This document shows, one piece after another, positions 9,421-17,859 of a DNA stretch of 64,000 bases. The notes beneath the pieces are model-generated. The model saw nothing but the letters and a program-made list of their open reading frames with translations, was not told the DNA's origin and did no database searches. Each line of letters opens with the position of its first letter. Position 1 is the first letter of the stretch. The DNA lies in the NCBI RefSeq assembly GCF_025149915.1, contig NZ_CP102278.1:1658001-1722000 (forward strand), given 5' to 3'. The DNA comes from Coprococcus eutactus (lineage in GTDB: Bacteria > Bacillota > Clostridia > Lachnospirales > Lachnospiraceae). A program made the position numbers and the translations under genes.

Positions 9421-12400
9421 TTATATCTCGCTTATGTCCACAAGTGAAAGCTTTGTTGTATCGGCTGTCTCAAGACTTGTAAGCAGTGCATCTGCTGTAT
9501 CAAGGCTTGTAAGACATGTAACGCCAGTCTCTACCGCATGGCGTCTTATGATAAATCCATCCTTGCTTCTCTCAACACCCTGTGATGGAGTGTCGATGAT
9601 CAGGTCGATCTCATGGCTCAGTATCAGGTCAAGCAGGTTTGGTGATGGCTCCTCAACTTTGTTGATGAGCTTTGCAGGAACACCATTCTCATTGAGAACT
9701 CTGCATGTGCTTCTTGTTGAATATATCTCATATCCAAGAGCAGCAAATCTCTTACCGATATTTATAGCATCCATCTTATCTGAGTCCTTGACTGTGAGGA
9801 TCATCTTCTTGGTCTTTGGAAGATTGATTCCGGCTCCAAGGAATGCCTTGTAGAGAGCCTCATTGTAGTTCTTGGATATACCAAGGCACTCTCCTGTTGA
9901 CTTCATCTCAGGTCCAAGGCTTATCTCTGCGCCTCTGATCTTCTCAAATGAGAATACTGGTTTCTTGATCGCGAAATACTCTGACTCCGGCTGAAGTCCA
10001 GGTGTGTAACCCATATCCTTGATCTTCTCACCTGTGATAACACGTGTTGCAAGATCTACGATAGGTATTCCTGTTACCTTGCTTATATATGGAACTGTAC
10101 GGCTTGAACGAGGATTTACCTCTATTACATATACCTCATCATTGTATGCAATAAACTGTATATTTATAAGTCCGATTACGTGCAGGCTGTTTGCAAGCTT
10201 CTTGGTGTAATCAGCGATGACTCTCTTTGTCTTTGGTGAGAGTGTCTGTGCAGGATATACCGAGATACTGTCTCCTGAATGTATTCCAGCTCTCTCAACA
10301 TGCTCCATGATACCAGGGATAAGTATGTCATCTCCGTCACATACAGCATCGACCTCGACCTCTTTACCCATGATGTACTTATCTACAAGTATTGGGTGCT
10401 CCTGGGTATGTCTGTTGATGATATCCATGAACTCTATGATATCCTTATCAGAGATCGCGATCTGCATTCCCTGTCCACCGAGAACGTATGAAGGTCTTAC
10501 AAGTACCGGATAACCCAGCTCATTTGCAGCCTCAAGCGCCTGCTCTCTTGTAAATACCGTCTTACCAGCAGGTCTTGGTATACAGCACTTCTCAAGGATC
10601 TCATCAAAGAGCTCTCTGTCCTCTGCTGCATCTACATTCTCTGCACTTGTTCCAAGGATTGGTACCCCCATCTCCATGAGTGCCTCTGTAAGCTTGATAG
10701 CGGTCTGTCCACCGAACTGTACAACAGCTCCATCCGGATGCTCCAGATTTACTATAGCCTCAACATCCTCTGCTGTAAGAGGCTCAAAGTAAAGCTTGTT
10801 TGCTATATCAAAGTCTGTACTGACTGTCTCAGGGTTGTTGTTGACGATGATTGTCTCGTAACCCTTTCTCTCAAATGCCCATGTGCTGTGAACTGAACAG
10901 TAATCGAACTCGATACCCTGTCCGATTCTGATCGGGCCTGAACCAAGTACCATTACTTTCTTCTTTGAATTGTCCTCAGCGGCCTCGTTCTCCAGAGAAT
11001 CAAAACATGAATAGTAATATGGAGTCATGGCATCAAACTCTGCTGCACATGTATCAACCATCTTGAAGTGTGCTGTTACACCGTAGTCGTAACGCATCTG
11101 TCTAATCTCTTTCTCTGTCTTGCCTGTGAGTCTCGCGATAACCTTGTCAGGGAACTCTACTCTCTTGATCTCCTTCATAAGATCCTTGGAGATATCGCCC
11201 TTTGACTCTATTATCTTTCTCTCAGCTTTTACAAGATTGTGAATCTTATCTATGAACCACCTGTCGATCTTGGTGATGTCATAGATCTGATCGTATGATA
11301 TTCCACGTCTGATAGCCTCAGCTATGACATAGATACGTCTGTCATCAACATGTCCGAGAAGCTTTATAACCTCTTCGTCTGTCATATTCTTGTATCTGCT
11401 CGACCAGAGACTGTCTACGTGCTGCTCCAGTGAACGGAGAGCCTTCATAAGTGCACCCTCAAAGTTTGTACAGATACTCATAACCTCACCGGTTGCCTTC
11501 ATCTGTGTTGTCAGATCATGGTCAGCGGCGATGAATTTATCAAATGGAAGTCTAGGTATCTTGACAACCACGTAGTCAAGTGCCGGCTCAAAGCTGGCAT
11601 ATGTCTTCTTGGTAATAGCGTTCTTGATCTCATCCAGATTGTATCCAAGGGCAATCTTGGCTGAAACCTTTGCTATCGGATAACCAGTTGCCTTTGATGC
11701 CAGTGCCGACGATCTTGAAACTCTAGGGTTTACCTCGATAACACAGTACTCAAATGAATTAGGATTCAGGGCAAACTGAACGTTACATCCACCCTTGATG
11801 TTGAGCTCTGAGATAATGTTCAGGGCTGAACTTCTGAGCATCTGGTATTCCTTGTCTCCAAGTGTCTGTGATGGAGCTACAACTATAGAATCTCCTGTGT
11901 GAACTCCAACAGGATCAAGGTTCTCCATGTTACATACGGTTATACATGTACCATTTGCATCACGCATAACCTCATACTCGATCTCCTTCCACCCTGCTAT
12001 ACATCTCTCAACAAGGACCTGTCCAACACGTGAAAGTCTGAGACCGTTCATGAGGATCTCCTTGAACTCTTCCTCGTTGTTGGCTATACCACCACCTGAA
12101 CCTCCAAGTGTATAAGCCGGACGGAGAACTACAGGATATCCGATCTTCTTTACGAAGTTGAGACCTCCCTGGACAGTTGTAACGACCTCCGAAGGTGCTA
12201 CAGGCTCATGGATCTTCTCCATGGTCTTCTTGAACTCAAGTCTGTCCTCGGCCTTCTTGATCGTCGTCGATGATGTTCCTATGAGAAGTACATCGTGCTC
12301 TCTTAAGAAACCTGACTCATCAAGCTCCATGGCGATGTTGAGGGCGGCCTGACCACCAAGTGTCGGCAGAAGGCTGTCTGGCTTCTCCTTTTCAATGATA

Positions 12401-12627
12401 GCCTTTACAACATCAACTGTAAGAGGCTCAATATATACCTTGTCTGCTATATCCTTATCTGTCATGATCGTTGCAGGGTTCGAGTTGATGAGGACAACGC
12501 ACAGCCCCTCTTCCTTCAGGGAACGACATGCCTGTGTACCAGCGTAATCAAACTCAGCAGCCTGACCGATAACTATAGGACCTGATCCGATAACTACAAC
12601 CTTTTTTATATTAGGATTCTTTGGCAT
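9421..12627 (-). CDS. carB: Carbamoyl-phosphate synthase large subunit (copy 1, with carA)
   Basis: 1068 residues, the normal length. Two homologous ATP-grasp halves are visible: IVIGQAAEFDYAGTQACRSL opens the first (carboxyphosphate) half and IRIGQGIEFDYCSVHSTWAF the second (carbamate phosphorylating) half. The C-terminal ~130 residues are the MGS-like allosteric domain (MILTVKDSDKMDAINIGKRF onward). It uses ammonia channelled from CarA to make carbamoyl phosphate for pyrimidines and arginine. Its ATG overlaps the last base of carA, so translation is coupled. A second full-length large subunit lies at the right end of this window. Confidence 0.97.
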   Translation of the reverse strand: MPKNPNIKKVVVIGSGPIVIGQAAEFDYAGTQACRSLKEEGLCVVLINSNPATIMTDKDIADKVYIEPLTVDVVKAIIEKEKPDSLLPTLGGQAALNIAMELDESGFLREHDVLLIGTSSTTIKKAEDRLEFKKTMEKIHEPVAPSEVVTTVQGGLNFVKKIGYPVVLRPAYTLGGSGGGIANNEEEFKEILMNGLRLSRVGQVLVERCIAGWKEIEYEVMRDANGTCITVCNMENLDPVGVHTGDSIVVAPSQTLGDKEYQMLRSSALNIISELNIKGGCNVQFALNPNSFEYCVIEVNPRVSRSSALASKATGYPIAKVSAKIALGYNLDEIKNAITKKTYASFEPALDYVVVKIPRLPFDKFIAADHDLTTQMKATGEVMSICTNFEGALMKALRSLEQHVDSLWSSRYKNMTDEEVIKLLGHVDDRRIYVIAEAIRRGISYDQIYDITKIDRWFIDKIHNLVKAERKIIESKGDISKDLMKEIKRVEFPDKVIARLTGKTEKEIRQMRYDYGVTAHFKMVDTCAAEFDAMTPYYYSCFDSLENEAAEDNSKKKVMVLGSGPIRIGQGIEFDYCSVHSTWAFERKGYETIIVNNNPETVSTDFDIANKLYFEPLTAEDVEAIVNLEHPDGAVVQFGGQTAIKLTEALMEMGVPILGTSAENVDAAEDRELFDEILEKCCIPRPAGKTVFTREQALEAANELGYPVLVRPSYVLGGQGMQIAISDKDIIEFMDIINRHTQEHPILVDKYIMGKEVEVDAVCDGDDILIPGIMEHVERAGIHSGDSISVYPAQTLSPKTKRVIADYTKKLANSLHVIGLINIQFIAYNDEVYVIEVNPRSSRTVPYISKVTGIPIVDLATRVITGEKIKDMGYTPGLQPESEYFAIKKPVFSFEKIRGAEISLGPEMKSTGECLGISKNYNEALYKAFLGAGINLPKTKKMILTVKDSDKMDAINIGKRFAALGYEIYSTRSTCRVLNENGVPAKLINKVEEPSPNLLDLILSHEIDLIIDTPSQGVERSKDGFIIRRHAVETGVTCLTSLDTADALLTSLETADTTKLSLVDISEI

Positions 12628-13700
12628 TACTTTGACACCTCCATCATATTCATAAATGTATCAAACAGTGAATCTGTATCCAACGGACCTGCACAAGCCT
12701 CCGGGTGGAACTGGACCGTCTGCGCATTCTTTCCAAGATAGTGAACTCCTTCTACTGTTCCGTCATTTACATTGACAAAGCTGACCTCTGCGATCTTTCT
12801 GTCGAGGCTGTCTTCCTTGACCATATATCCATGGTTCTGTGTTGAAATATATACCTTGCCGGTCTTCATATCTCTTACAGGATGATTTGCACCTCTGTGG
12901 CCATACTTCATCTTCTCTGTATCTCCACCGTTGGCAAGCGCCATTAGCTGATGTCCAAGACATATAGCAAAAATTGGAATATCTGTATCGAAAAGCTTCT
13001 TTACCTGAGCTATTGTGACCTTACACTCTTTTGGATCTCCAGGACCATTGGTAAGCATAATTCCGTCCGGAGCGTCTGCGATGATTTCCTCTGCAGGTGT
13101 CTCTGCAGGATATACTGTGACCTGGCAGCCTCTTGCAAGGAGTGACTTGACGATGTTCTTTTTTACACCGAGATCGATGACCGCAACCTTGAATCCGTCA
13201 CCAGGATAGAACATTTTCTCCTTACATGTTACATCGAGAACAACATGTCCCATCTTCCATGCCTTAATACGCTTCATGCACTCATCAAGATCATAATTCT
13301 CATCAGTTGTTATCATACCTCTCATGGTACCATCTTTTCTGAGGATCTTGGTAAGTGTTCTGGTGTCTATTCCCTCTATACCAGTTATATTATTCTCAAC
13401 AAGAAATTCGTTTATGGTCATCTCGCTTCTGAAATTGCTAGGCGTCTTGCAGAGTTCTCTGACAATGAATCCTGACTGCCATGGTCTGCCAGCCTCCATA
13501 TCCTCTCTGCATACACCATAGTTGCCTATAAGCGGATATGTCATACATACTGACTGCCCTGCATATGATGGATCTGTAAGAATTTCCAGATAGCCGGTCA
13601 TCGAAGTATTGAATACTATCTCACTGATTATCTCATCAGTTGATCCAATACTTTTACCTTCAAACACGTGTCCGTCTTCAAGTATCAAAAAAGCTTTCAT
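12627..13700 (-). CDS. carA: Carbamoyl-phosphate synthase small subunit
   Basis: The glutaminase subunit. The N-terminal half is the CPSase small-chain domain (EDGHVFEGKSIGS, MTGYLEILTDPSYAGQ). The C-terminal half is a class I glutamine amidotransferase with the nucleophile Cys in FAICLGHQLMALA (about residue 247) and the His-X-Glu in VQFHPEACAGP. The 357-residue length is normal. It overlaps carB by one base, forming carAB. The ~200 bases upstream contain a plausible promoter and some paired elements, annotated separately. Confidence 0.97.
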   Translation of the reverse strand: MKAFLILEDGHVFEGKSIGSTDEIISEIVFNTSMTGYLEILTDPSYAGQSVCMTYPLIGNYGVCREDMEAGRPWQSGFIVRELCKTPSNFRSEMTINEFLVENNITGIEGIDTRTLTKILRKDGTMRGMITTDENYDLDECMKRIKAWKMGHVVLDVTCKEKMFYPGDGFKVAVIDLGVKKNIVKSLLARGCQVTVYPAETPAEEIIADAPDGIMLTNGPGDPKECKVTIAQVKKLFDTDIPIFAICLGHQLMALANGGDTEKMKYGHRGANHPVRDMKTGKVYISTQNHGYMVKEDSLDRKIAEVSFVNVNDGTVEGVHYLGKNAQTVQFHPEACAGPLDTDSLFDTFMNMMEVSK

Positions 13701-13832
13701 AATCGTATTCCTTTCGTTTTTTCTATTTTATTACAAAAAAAAAGAGTGAAAACGGGGATATACTTGAAATAGCCCACATTATTGGCCTCTTTTTTCTTAA
13801 TTTAATAAATACTACCACATTTGACAAGGTGG
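13701..13832 (-). promoter_or_regulatory. carAB leader region with candidate promoter
   Basis: On the minus strand a TTGTCA hexamer is followed 17 bases later by TAAATT, a weak sigma-A-type promoter. A leader of ~100 bases then contains GGCC/GGGC segments and a T9 run, before a weak ribosome site and the carA ATG. I could not fold a convincing attenuator or PyrR-binding loop by eye, so regulation by PyrR is neither supported nor excluded. Confidence 0.35.
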
Positions 13833-13903
13833 TACAATATTTTTTCAAGATATTTTTTATTTTTGTGTTAGCGACAAAAAACTGTTTTTTTATGCATTAT
13901 TTT

Positions 13904-14548
13904 TTATTCAATTTGCCCCCTGCTCTCAGCCGCTCTCCTGCTAAATTCGCATCCACAGAAGTTCTGCCTGTAAAGACCATATTCCTTAGAAAGCTGAATG
14001 GAATGCCTGTAGCCATCTTTCTTCTTGAAGTCGCTGAACAGATATTCTATATCATATTTTCTGCTCATCTCTTCGCCTATCTCGTTCAGCCAATTCGCAT
14101 TTTTGTGCGGACTTATAGACAACGTGGTTGTAAATATGTCATATCCGTGGTCCTTTGCATATGATGCGCTCTTGTCAAGTCTGAGCTTATAGCAGTCATA
14201 ACACCTTGCACCTCTCTCTGGCAGATTCTCCCTGCCCCTTGCCATTTCCAGAAACACCTCCGGTTCATGTTCGGCAAGTTCTACCTCCACTCCCCGAACA
14301 TACACTTCATGAATAAATCTGTCGAGCTCTTCAAATCTCTTTATGTATTCATTGCAGTCAGTTATATTCGGATTATAGAAGTACGCCGTTATATCAAAAT
14401 GCTCTGCAAGTACAGAAAGGCAGTGGCTTGAACATGGTGCACAGCAGCAATGCAGCAACATTCTTTTTTTGCCATGTTGTATATTTTCACTATCTATTCT
14501 TGCCAGTTGGGCTTCCATCCTTTGATAATAATTTGCATTTTGTATCAT
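13904..14548 (-). CDS. queH: Epoxyqueuosine reductase QueH
   Basis: Performs the last step of queuosine tRNA modification, reducing epoxyqueuosine, as the non-homologous replacement for QueG. The DUF208/QueH signature is clear: LLHCCCAPCSSHCL near residue 35, then ERGARCYDCYKLRLDKSA and the C-terminal NFCGCEFSRR, the cysteines that ligate the iron-sulfur cluster and a second metal. The 214-residue length is typical. No other queuosine gene is adjacent. The QueD-like genes ~36-40 kb away belong to the XrtG locus instead. Confidence 0.93.
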   Translation of the reverse strand: MIQNANYYQRMEAQLARIDSENIQHGKKRMLLHCCCAPCSSHCLSVLAEHFDITAYFYNPNITDCNEYIKRFEELDRFIHEVYVRGVEVELAEHEPEVFLEMARGRENLPERGARCYDCYKLRLDKSASYAKDHGYDIFTTTLSISPHKNANWLNEIGEEMSRKYDIEYLFSDFKKKDGYRHSIQLSKEYGLYRQNFCGCEFSRRAAESRGQIE

Positions 14549-14712
14549 TATTTTCTCCTTTTTTTGTCTATTATATACACTGTTTTTTGCAATCTCCGAC
14601 GATTTTATACACGTTTGTGCATTTTTGCTAGTTGACTTTGTTATTTCTTTACAATATACTGTAGATAGTTACTAAAGCACGTTATAATCAATTATTAATG
14701 GAGGTGTAGATT

Positions 14713-14943
14713 ATGACAATTCAGCAGGCAATCAAAAAGTACAAACTAGAACCGCTAAGTGTCAGTGCTGCCAAGGTTAAAGCCAAAGAACTTAATGTTG
14801 ACGAAGTTCTTTATATGAATGTCCAGAAGAACAAATATGCATACATAGTTCGTGATTCCCGCGGTGTTATGCTATATACAGATGAGCGTAATCTTTATAC
14901 CAAACTGTATAAAGGTTTGAAAGTTACTTATCTTCAGGAATAA
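14713..14943 (+). CDS. Small hypothetical protein, 76 residues
   Basis: A well-formed small gene: a GGAGG site eight bases before the ATG, and a long stem-loop with a T-run ~75 bases after the stop. The product (MTIQQAIKKYKLEPLSVSAA...) has an N-terminal helix, then alternating strand-like segments YAYIVRDSRGVMLYTDE and GLKVTYLQE, and ends neatly. It is soluble, slightly basic, with no signal peptide. I do not recognise the family. Confidence 0.7.
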   Translation: MTIQQAIKKYKLEPLSVSAAKVKAKELNVDEVLYMNVQKNKYAYIVRDSRGVMLYTDERNLYTKLYKGLKVTYLQE

Positions 14944-15018
14944 CATTTTTCACACACACTACATTTTTTGTTACTGATATTGCAACAACTTACAACAACA
15001 TAATATCACAATATACAA

Positions 15019-15080
15019 ATATGGGAAATCGTCATTCTCTCCATCCCCATGAGATAATCGACGACTCCCCATATTTTTTT
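15019..15080 (+). terminator. Long imperfect stem-loop with T-run
   Basis: ATATGGGAAATCGTC pairs, with a few mismatches, with GACGACTCCCCATAT after a ~26-base internal region that itself can pair. Seven T residues follow. It terminates the 76-residue gene and abuts the stop codon of the convergent membrane protein. Confidence 0.75.
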
Positions 15081-15495
15081 ACCAAAACCTGTACACTGGT
15101 CTCTCCTCACCAAACAAATTACACCTTATGTTGTCATCTACATATATCATAGCCGGCGCAATCAACATCCAAAGCAACGAGTATGGAATGCATATCTGCC
15201 CCATCAAATTTAACGAAACATCTGAGTAATCCCATATTCCGCAGTTCAGTCCTATATTGAATATATATCCTGTTATAAATTCTAGTTCAGAAACTATAAC
15301 TGCCGAGATCACCATCTGGAGCAGAACGCTCATTCTTTTGAATGTCTGGTTAAGTCCACCACACAGCAGTGTAGCCATACCCCCGCACAGGATCATGGAG
15401 TAATGCGAATAATGCCTGACTGCTATCTCCAAAAAATAATATATCAGACCACCTGTCATAAATATAGCGAACCATTTTACTAAAAGCCCCTTCAC
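15079..15495 (-). CDS. CmpB-type putative ABC transporter permease family membrane protein
   Basis: A small integral membrane protein with four or five hydrophobic helices. The SELEFITGYIFNIGLNCGIW segment followed by DYSDVSLNLMGQICIPYS matches the ELxxGxxxNxxxxxxxWDYS signature of PF06541 (ABC_trans_CmpB, 'putative ABC-transporter type IV'). Despite that name a transport role is unproven. I prefer a GTG start seven bases after GGAGG (giving VKGLLVKWF...). The in-frame ATG 33 bases upstream has no ribosome site. No ATPase partner is adjacent. Confidence 0.72.
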   Translation of the reverse strand: MKGLLVKWFAIFMTGGLIYYFLEIAVRHYSHYSMILCGGMATLLCGGLNQTFKRMSVLLQMVISAVIVSELEFITGYIFNIGLNCGIWDYSDVSLNLMGQICIPYSLLWMLIAPAMIYVDDNIRCNLFGEERPVYRFW

Positions 15496-15587
15496 AACAA
15501 TACCTCCGATATCGGTAGTATCTGCCATGAAAGGGCATATTATTTATCAACTTTCAACTTCTTTTACTGTTTCTTTTATTATTTCTT

Positions 15588-16109
15588 TTATTGTTCTTTA
15601 TACTTTCCCTTAAAGAAATTATTGACATGATCTATGGTCTTGTCTGAAAGTTCAAGCTTAACAAATTCAGTCTTGCCATTCTTGTTAAGTACAAACACAT
15701 AAACACCATCAGCATATTTAGGATCCTTTGAGGTGTAATCCTTTGTTTTTATTGAGGAATCCTGCTGAAGCTCATTGTCGAGATATATTGAATCACTCTT
15801 CGCTATGAACTTCACATCATTGTTACTGAAGCTACACATCTTCTTACGACTCTTCTTTGCGATTATCCTGGCGATGTCAACATCCTCGTTGACCATAATA
15901 TACTCGTATTCCGTTTCCTTTCTAGAAATGAACACTCCAAATAAAACGCCTCCGATTATCACAACCAACAGACCTATTGATGTAAGCATCGGTATAAAAA
16001 ATGCTATGACACCTGCTACTATAAGTATTGCGCCCAATACCATTCCTGCCATAACTCCCGTCGGAGTCTTTCCTTTCACTATATGCTCTGCATATCCATC
16101 ATTTAACAT
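15588..16109 (-). CDS. Membrane protein with two N-terminal helices, function unknown
   Basis: 173 residues. Two transmembrane segments lie at about residues 17-38 and 43-61 (GVMAGMVLGAILIVAGVIAF, SIGLLVVIIGGVLFGVFIS). A cytoplasmic domain of ~110 residues follows with a mixed strand/helix pattern (YIMVNEDVDIARIIAKKSRK, VYVFVLNKNGKTEFVKLELS). I recall similar proteins being widespread hypothetical genes in Lachnospiraceae but cannot name a family with certainty. It lies between ispF and the CmpB-type gene on the same strand. Confidence 0.75.
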   Translation of the reverse strand: MLNDGYAEHIVKGKTPTGVMAGMVLGAILIVAGVIAFFIPMLTSIGLLVVIIGGVLFGVFISRKETEYEYIMVNEDVDIARIIAKKSRKKMCSFSNNDVKFIAKSDSIYLDNELQQDSSIKTKDYTSKDPKYADGVYVFVLNKNGKTEFVKLELSDKTIDHVNNFFKGKYKEQ

Positions 16110-16204
16110 AAAACCTGTTCTCCTTAGTTCTTAATAATACATAACTATTGCTATTCTATCACATATATCCGCTTTTTGTGGGTTATCCAGATAAATTTAA
16201 TGAA

Positions 16205-16774
16205 TTATTCACACTCATATTGTCTGTCACCTGCAGGGCAGCCCTGACAGCCACCGCATCCACCAGATCTGCCAATATCCGCCACATCTGTTGTATAGTT
16301 GTATGCCGATTCAATCAGACATATAGCCTGTGAACTGATACCAAGACCTTCCCCTGTAAAGCCAAGCTTTTCCTCTGTAGTAGCTTTTATATTCACCATA
16401 TCTTTTTCTATGCACAGACAGTTTGCTATATTCTCACGCATCTGTTCTATATACGGCGCAAGCTTCGGACGCTGTGCTATGACTGTTGCATCTATATTCT
16501 CTATCACATACAGTTTCTGCTCAAGCAGTCTCTTCACCTCCGACAGAAGTTTCATGCTGTCGGCATCTTTGAACCTCTCATCTGTATCCGGGAAATGCCT
16601 CCCGATATCCCCCAACGCAGCTGCACCTAACAGCGCATCCATTATCGCATGCAGCAAAACATCAGCATCACTGTGTCCAAGCAATCCCTTTTCATATGGT
16701 ATATCTACTCCTCCAAGTATAAGCTTACGACCTTCCACGAGTCTGTGAACATCATATCCCATTCCTACTCTCAT
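16205..16774 (-). CDS. ispF: 2-C-methyl-D-erythritol 2,4-cyclodiphosphate synthase with Cys-rich tail
   Basis: Cyclises CDP-methylerythritol phosphate in the MEP isoprenoid pathway. The metal-binding Asp/His are in GMGYDVHRL (residues 5-12), and the [20 protein letters not shown] and [13 protein letters not shown] motifs are canonical. [20 protein letters not shown] marks the end of the normal enzyme at ~157 residues. This protein continues for ~30 more, ending in [19 protein letters not shown] with four closely spaced cysteines. That extension is unusual for IspF and may bind a metal. No other MEP gene is adjacent. Confidence 0.95.
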   Translation of the reverse strand: MRVGMGYDVHRLVEGRKLILGGVDIPYEKGLLGHSDADVLLHAIMDALLGAAALGDIGRHFPDTDERFKDADSMKLLSEVKRLLEQKLYVIENIDATVIAQRPKLAPYIEQMRENIANCLCIEKDMVNIKATTEEKLGFTGEGLGISSQAICLIESAYNYTTDVADIGRSGGCGGCQGCPAGDRQYECE

Positions 16775-16859
16775 ATATATCTTGTATGATAATTAGGAAG
16801 TTAATTATCACATGTTTCCTTTCTTTTAATATCATGGTTCAATACATTCAAATACTGTA

Positions 16860-17040
16860 GCCTTTTGATTTTGCCCTGTAGCTTTGACTACTCTAAGAAG
16901 TGTATTGCCGCTACCTTTATCTGAATTGTTTATAGCTGGATGTTACCGGAGTAATCCGAGTACTTATTTCCATCAAGTCTACGATGATAATCGCTGGTGG
17001 ATATCACGGTATCAGACTTTGGAAAGGGAGGTACAACCTC
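16860..17040 (+). other. Non-coding segment upstream of IS110 remnant
   Basis: About 180 bases without an open frame directly before the transposase start, ending in GGGAGG. In IS110 elements the non-coding left end lies here and encodes the bridge RNA. I see short complementary segments but cannot define the element's end, so this is a positional inference. Confidence 0.3.
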
Positions 17041-17355
17041 GTGATTTACGTAGGCATTGACATTGCCAAACTCAATCACTTTGCCTCAACCATATCTTCT
17101 GATGGTTAAGAACTAATCAAGCCGTTCAAATTTACAAATGACAATGATGGCTTCCAACTGCTGATTTCCGAGCTAGATCCTCTAGACAAGGACAGCCTCA
17201 CCATTGGTCTTGAATCGACGGCACACTACGGCGACAACCTTGTTCGATATCTTGTTGCTAAGAATTACAAAGTGTGTGTGTTGAACCCCATCAAGACTTC
17301 TACTATGCGTAAGAACAACATTCGCAAAACGAAGACTGACAAAATTGACACATTA
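17041..17355 (+). pseudogene. IS110-family transposase, N-terminal remnant
   Basis: Read from the GTG after GGGAGG, the frame gives IYVGIDIAKLNHFAS, an in-frame TAA after 22 codons, then KPFKFTNDNDGFQLL, GLESTAHYGDNLVRYLVAKN and RKTKTDKIDT. These are the first Asp, the Glu and the third Asp region of the DEDD (RuvC-like) domain of IS110 transposases. Similarity stops near KTDKIDT; the C-terminal serine domain is absent. The copy is dead through both a nonsense codon and truncation. It abuts a broken AAA-ATPase gene on the opposite strand, suggesting insertion followed by deletion. Confidence 0.85.
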
Positions 17356-17773
17356 ATAGCTAAATATTTGTTGGGTGATTTTGTTCAAACACAAGTCCAT
17401 AGTTTGAACATCTACCCTCTGTAAAGCTTTTATAAAATCCTCAAGCGGTGAGCTACAAGATATAAACCAGCTTTTAACCAAATTATCAAAACAGATTTTT
17501 GTCTCGTAATTAGTTATACTGACATTATATTTGTCACTATATTCAAAGTCTGACATATTGTACCGTAAAGAGAAGAAATGATCAAGCATACTCATGTTTA
17601 ATGTTTTAACCAAATCTTCTCGGTCTAGTTATAAGGGTCACTTCATCAGAAGCATGCCACCAATCACTAATTAAACCAGTCTTATCCACATAAAATAAAT
17701 TATTTTCTCTAATATATCTAAAATCCTGATTACCTATAGCAATACATCTTGCAGTCATACTAGCACCACCCAT
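17356..17773 (-). pseudogene. AAA-ATPase/PD-(D/E)XK family protein, N-terminal fragment with frameshift
   Basis: The start MGGASMTARCIAIGNQDF then YVDKTGLISDWW and LITRPRRFG are the opening of the PF09820 'AAA-ATPase-like' family common in gut anaerobes. An extra T inside the Walker A codons (TTTGGTTAAAAC in place of TTTGGTAAAAC) shifts the frame exactly at RRFG/KTLNMSML. In the next frame the family sequence resumes (KTLNMSMLDHFFSLRYN) and runs on to KITQQIFSY, where it meets the IS110 remnant. The sensor, linker and nuclease parts are missing. A C-terminal fragment of the same family lies at 33.99-34.15 kb. Confidence 0.82.
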
Positions 17774-17798
17774 TACAACCTTACTCTAAACTCTATTA

Positions 17799-17828
17799 AA
17801 AAGCAAGGGTGGCTTTTGTACCACCCTC
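17799..17828 (-). terminator. Terminator of the adhesin gene
   Basis: On the minus strand GGGTGG pairs with CCACCC around a short loop, followed by TTGCTTTTT. It lies just after the stop of the large surface protein and matches a rho-independent terminator. Confidence 0.75.
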
Positions 17829-17859
17829 ACCTAATTGACCGAGTAACCTCAACGATTAC

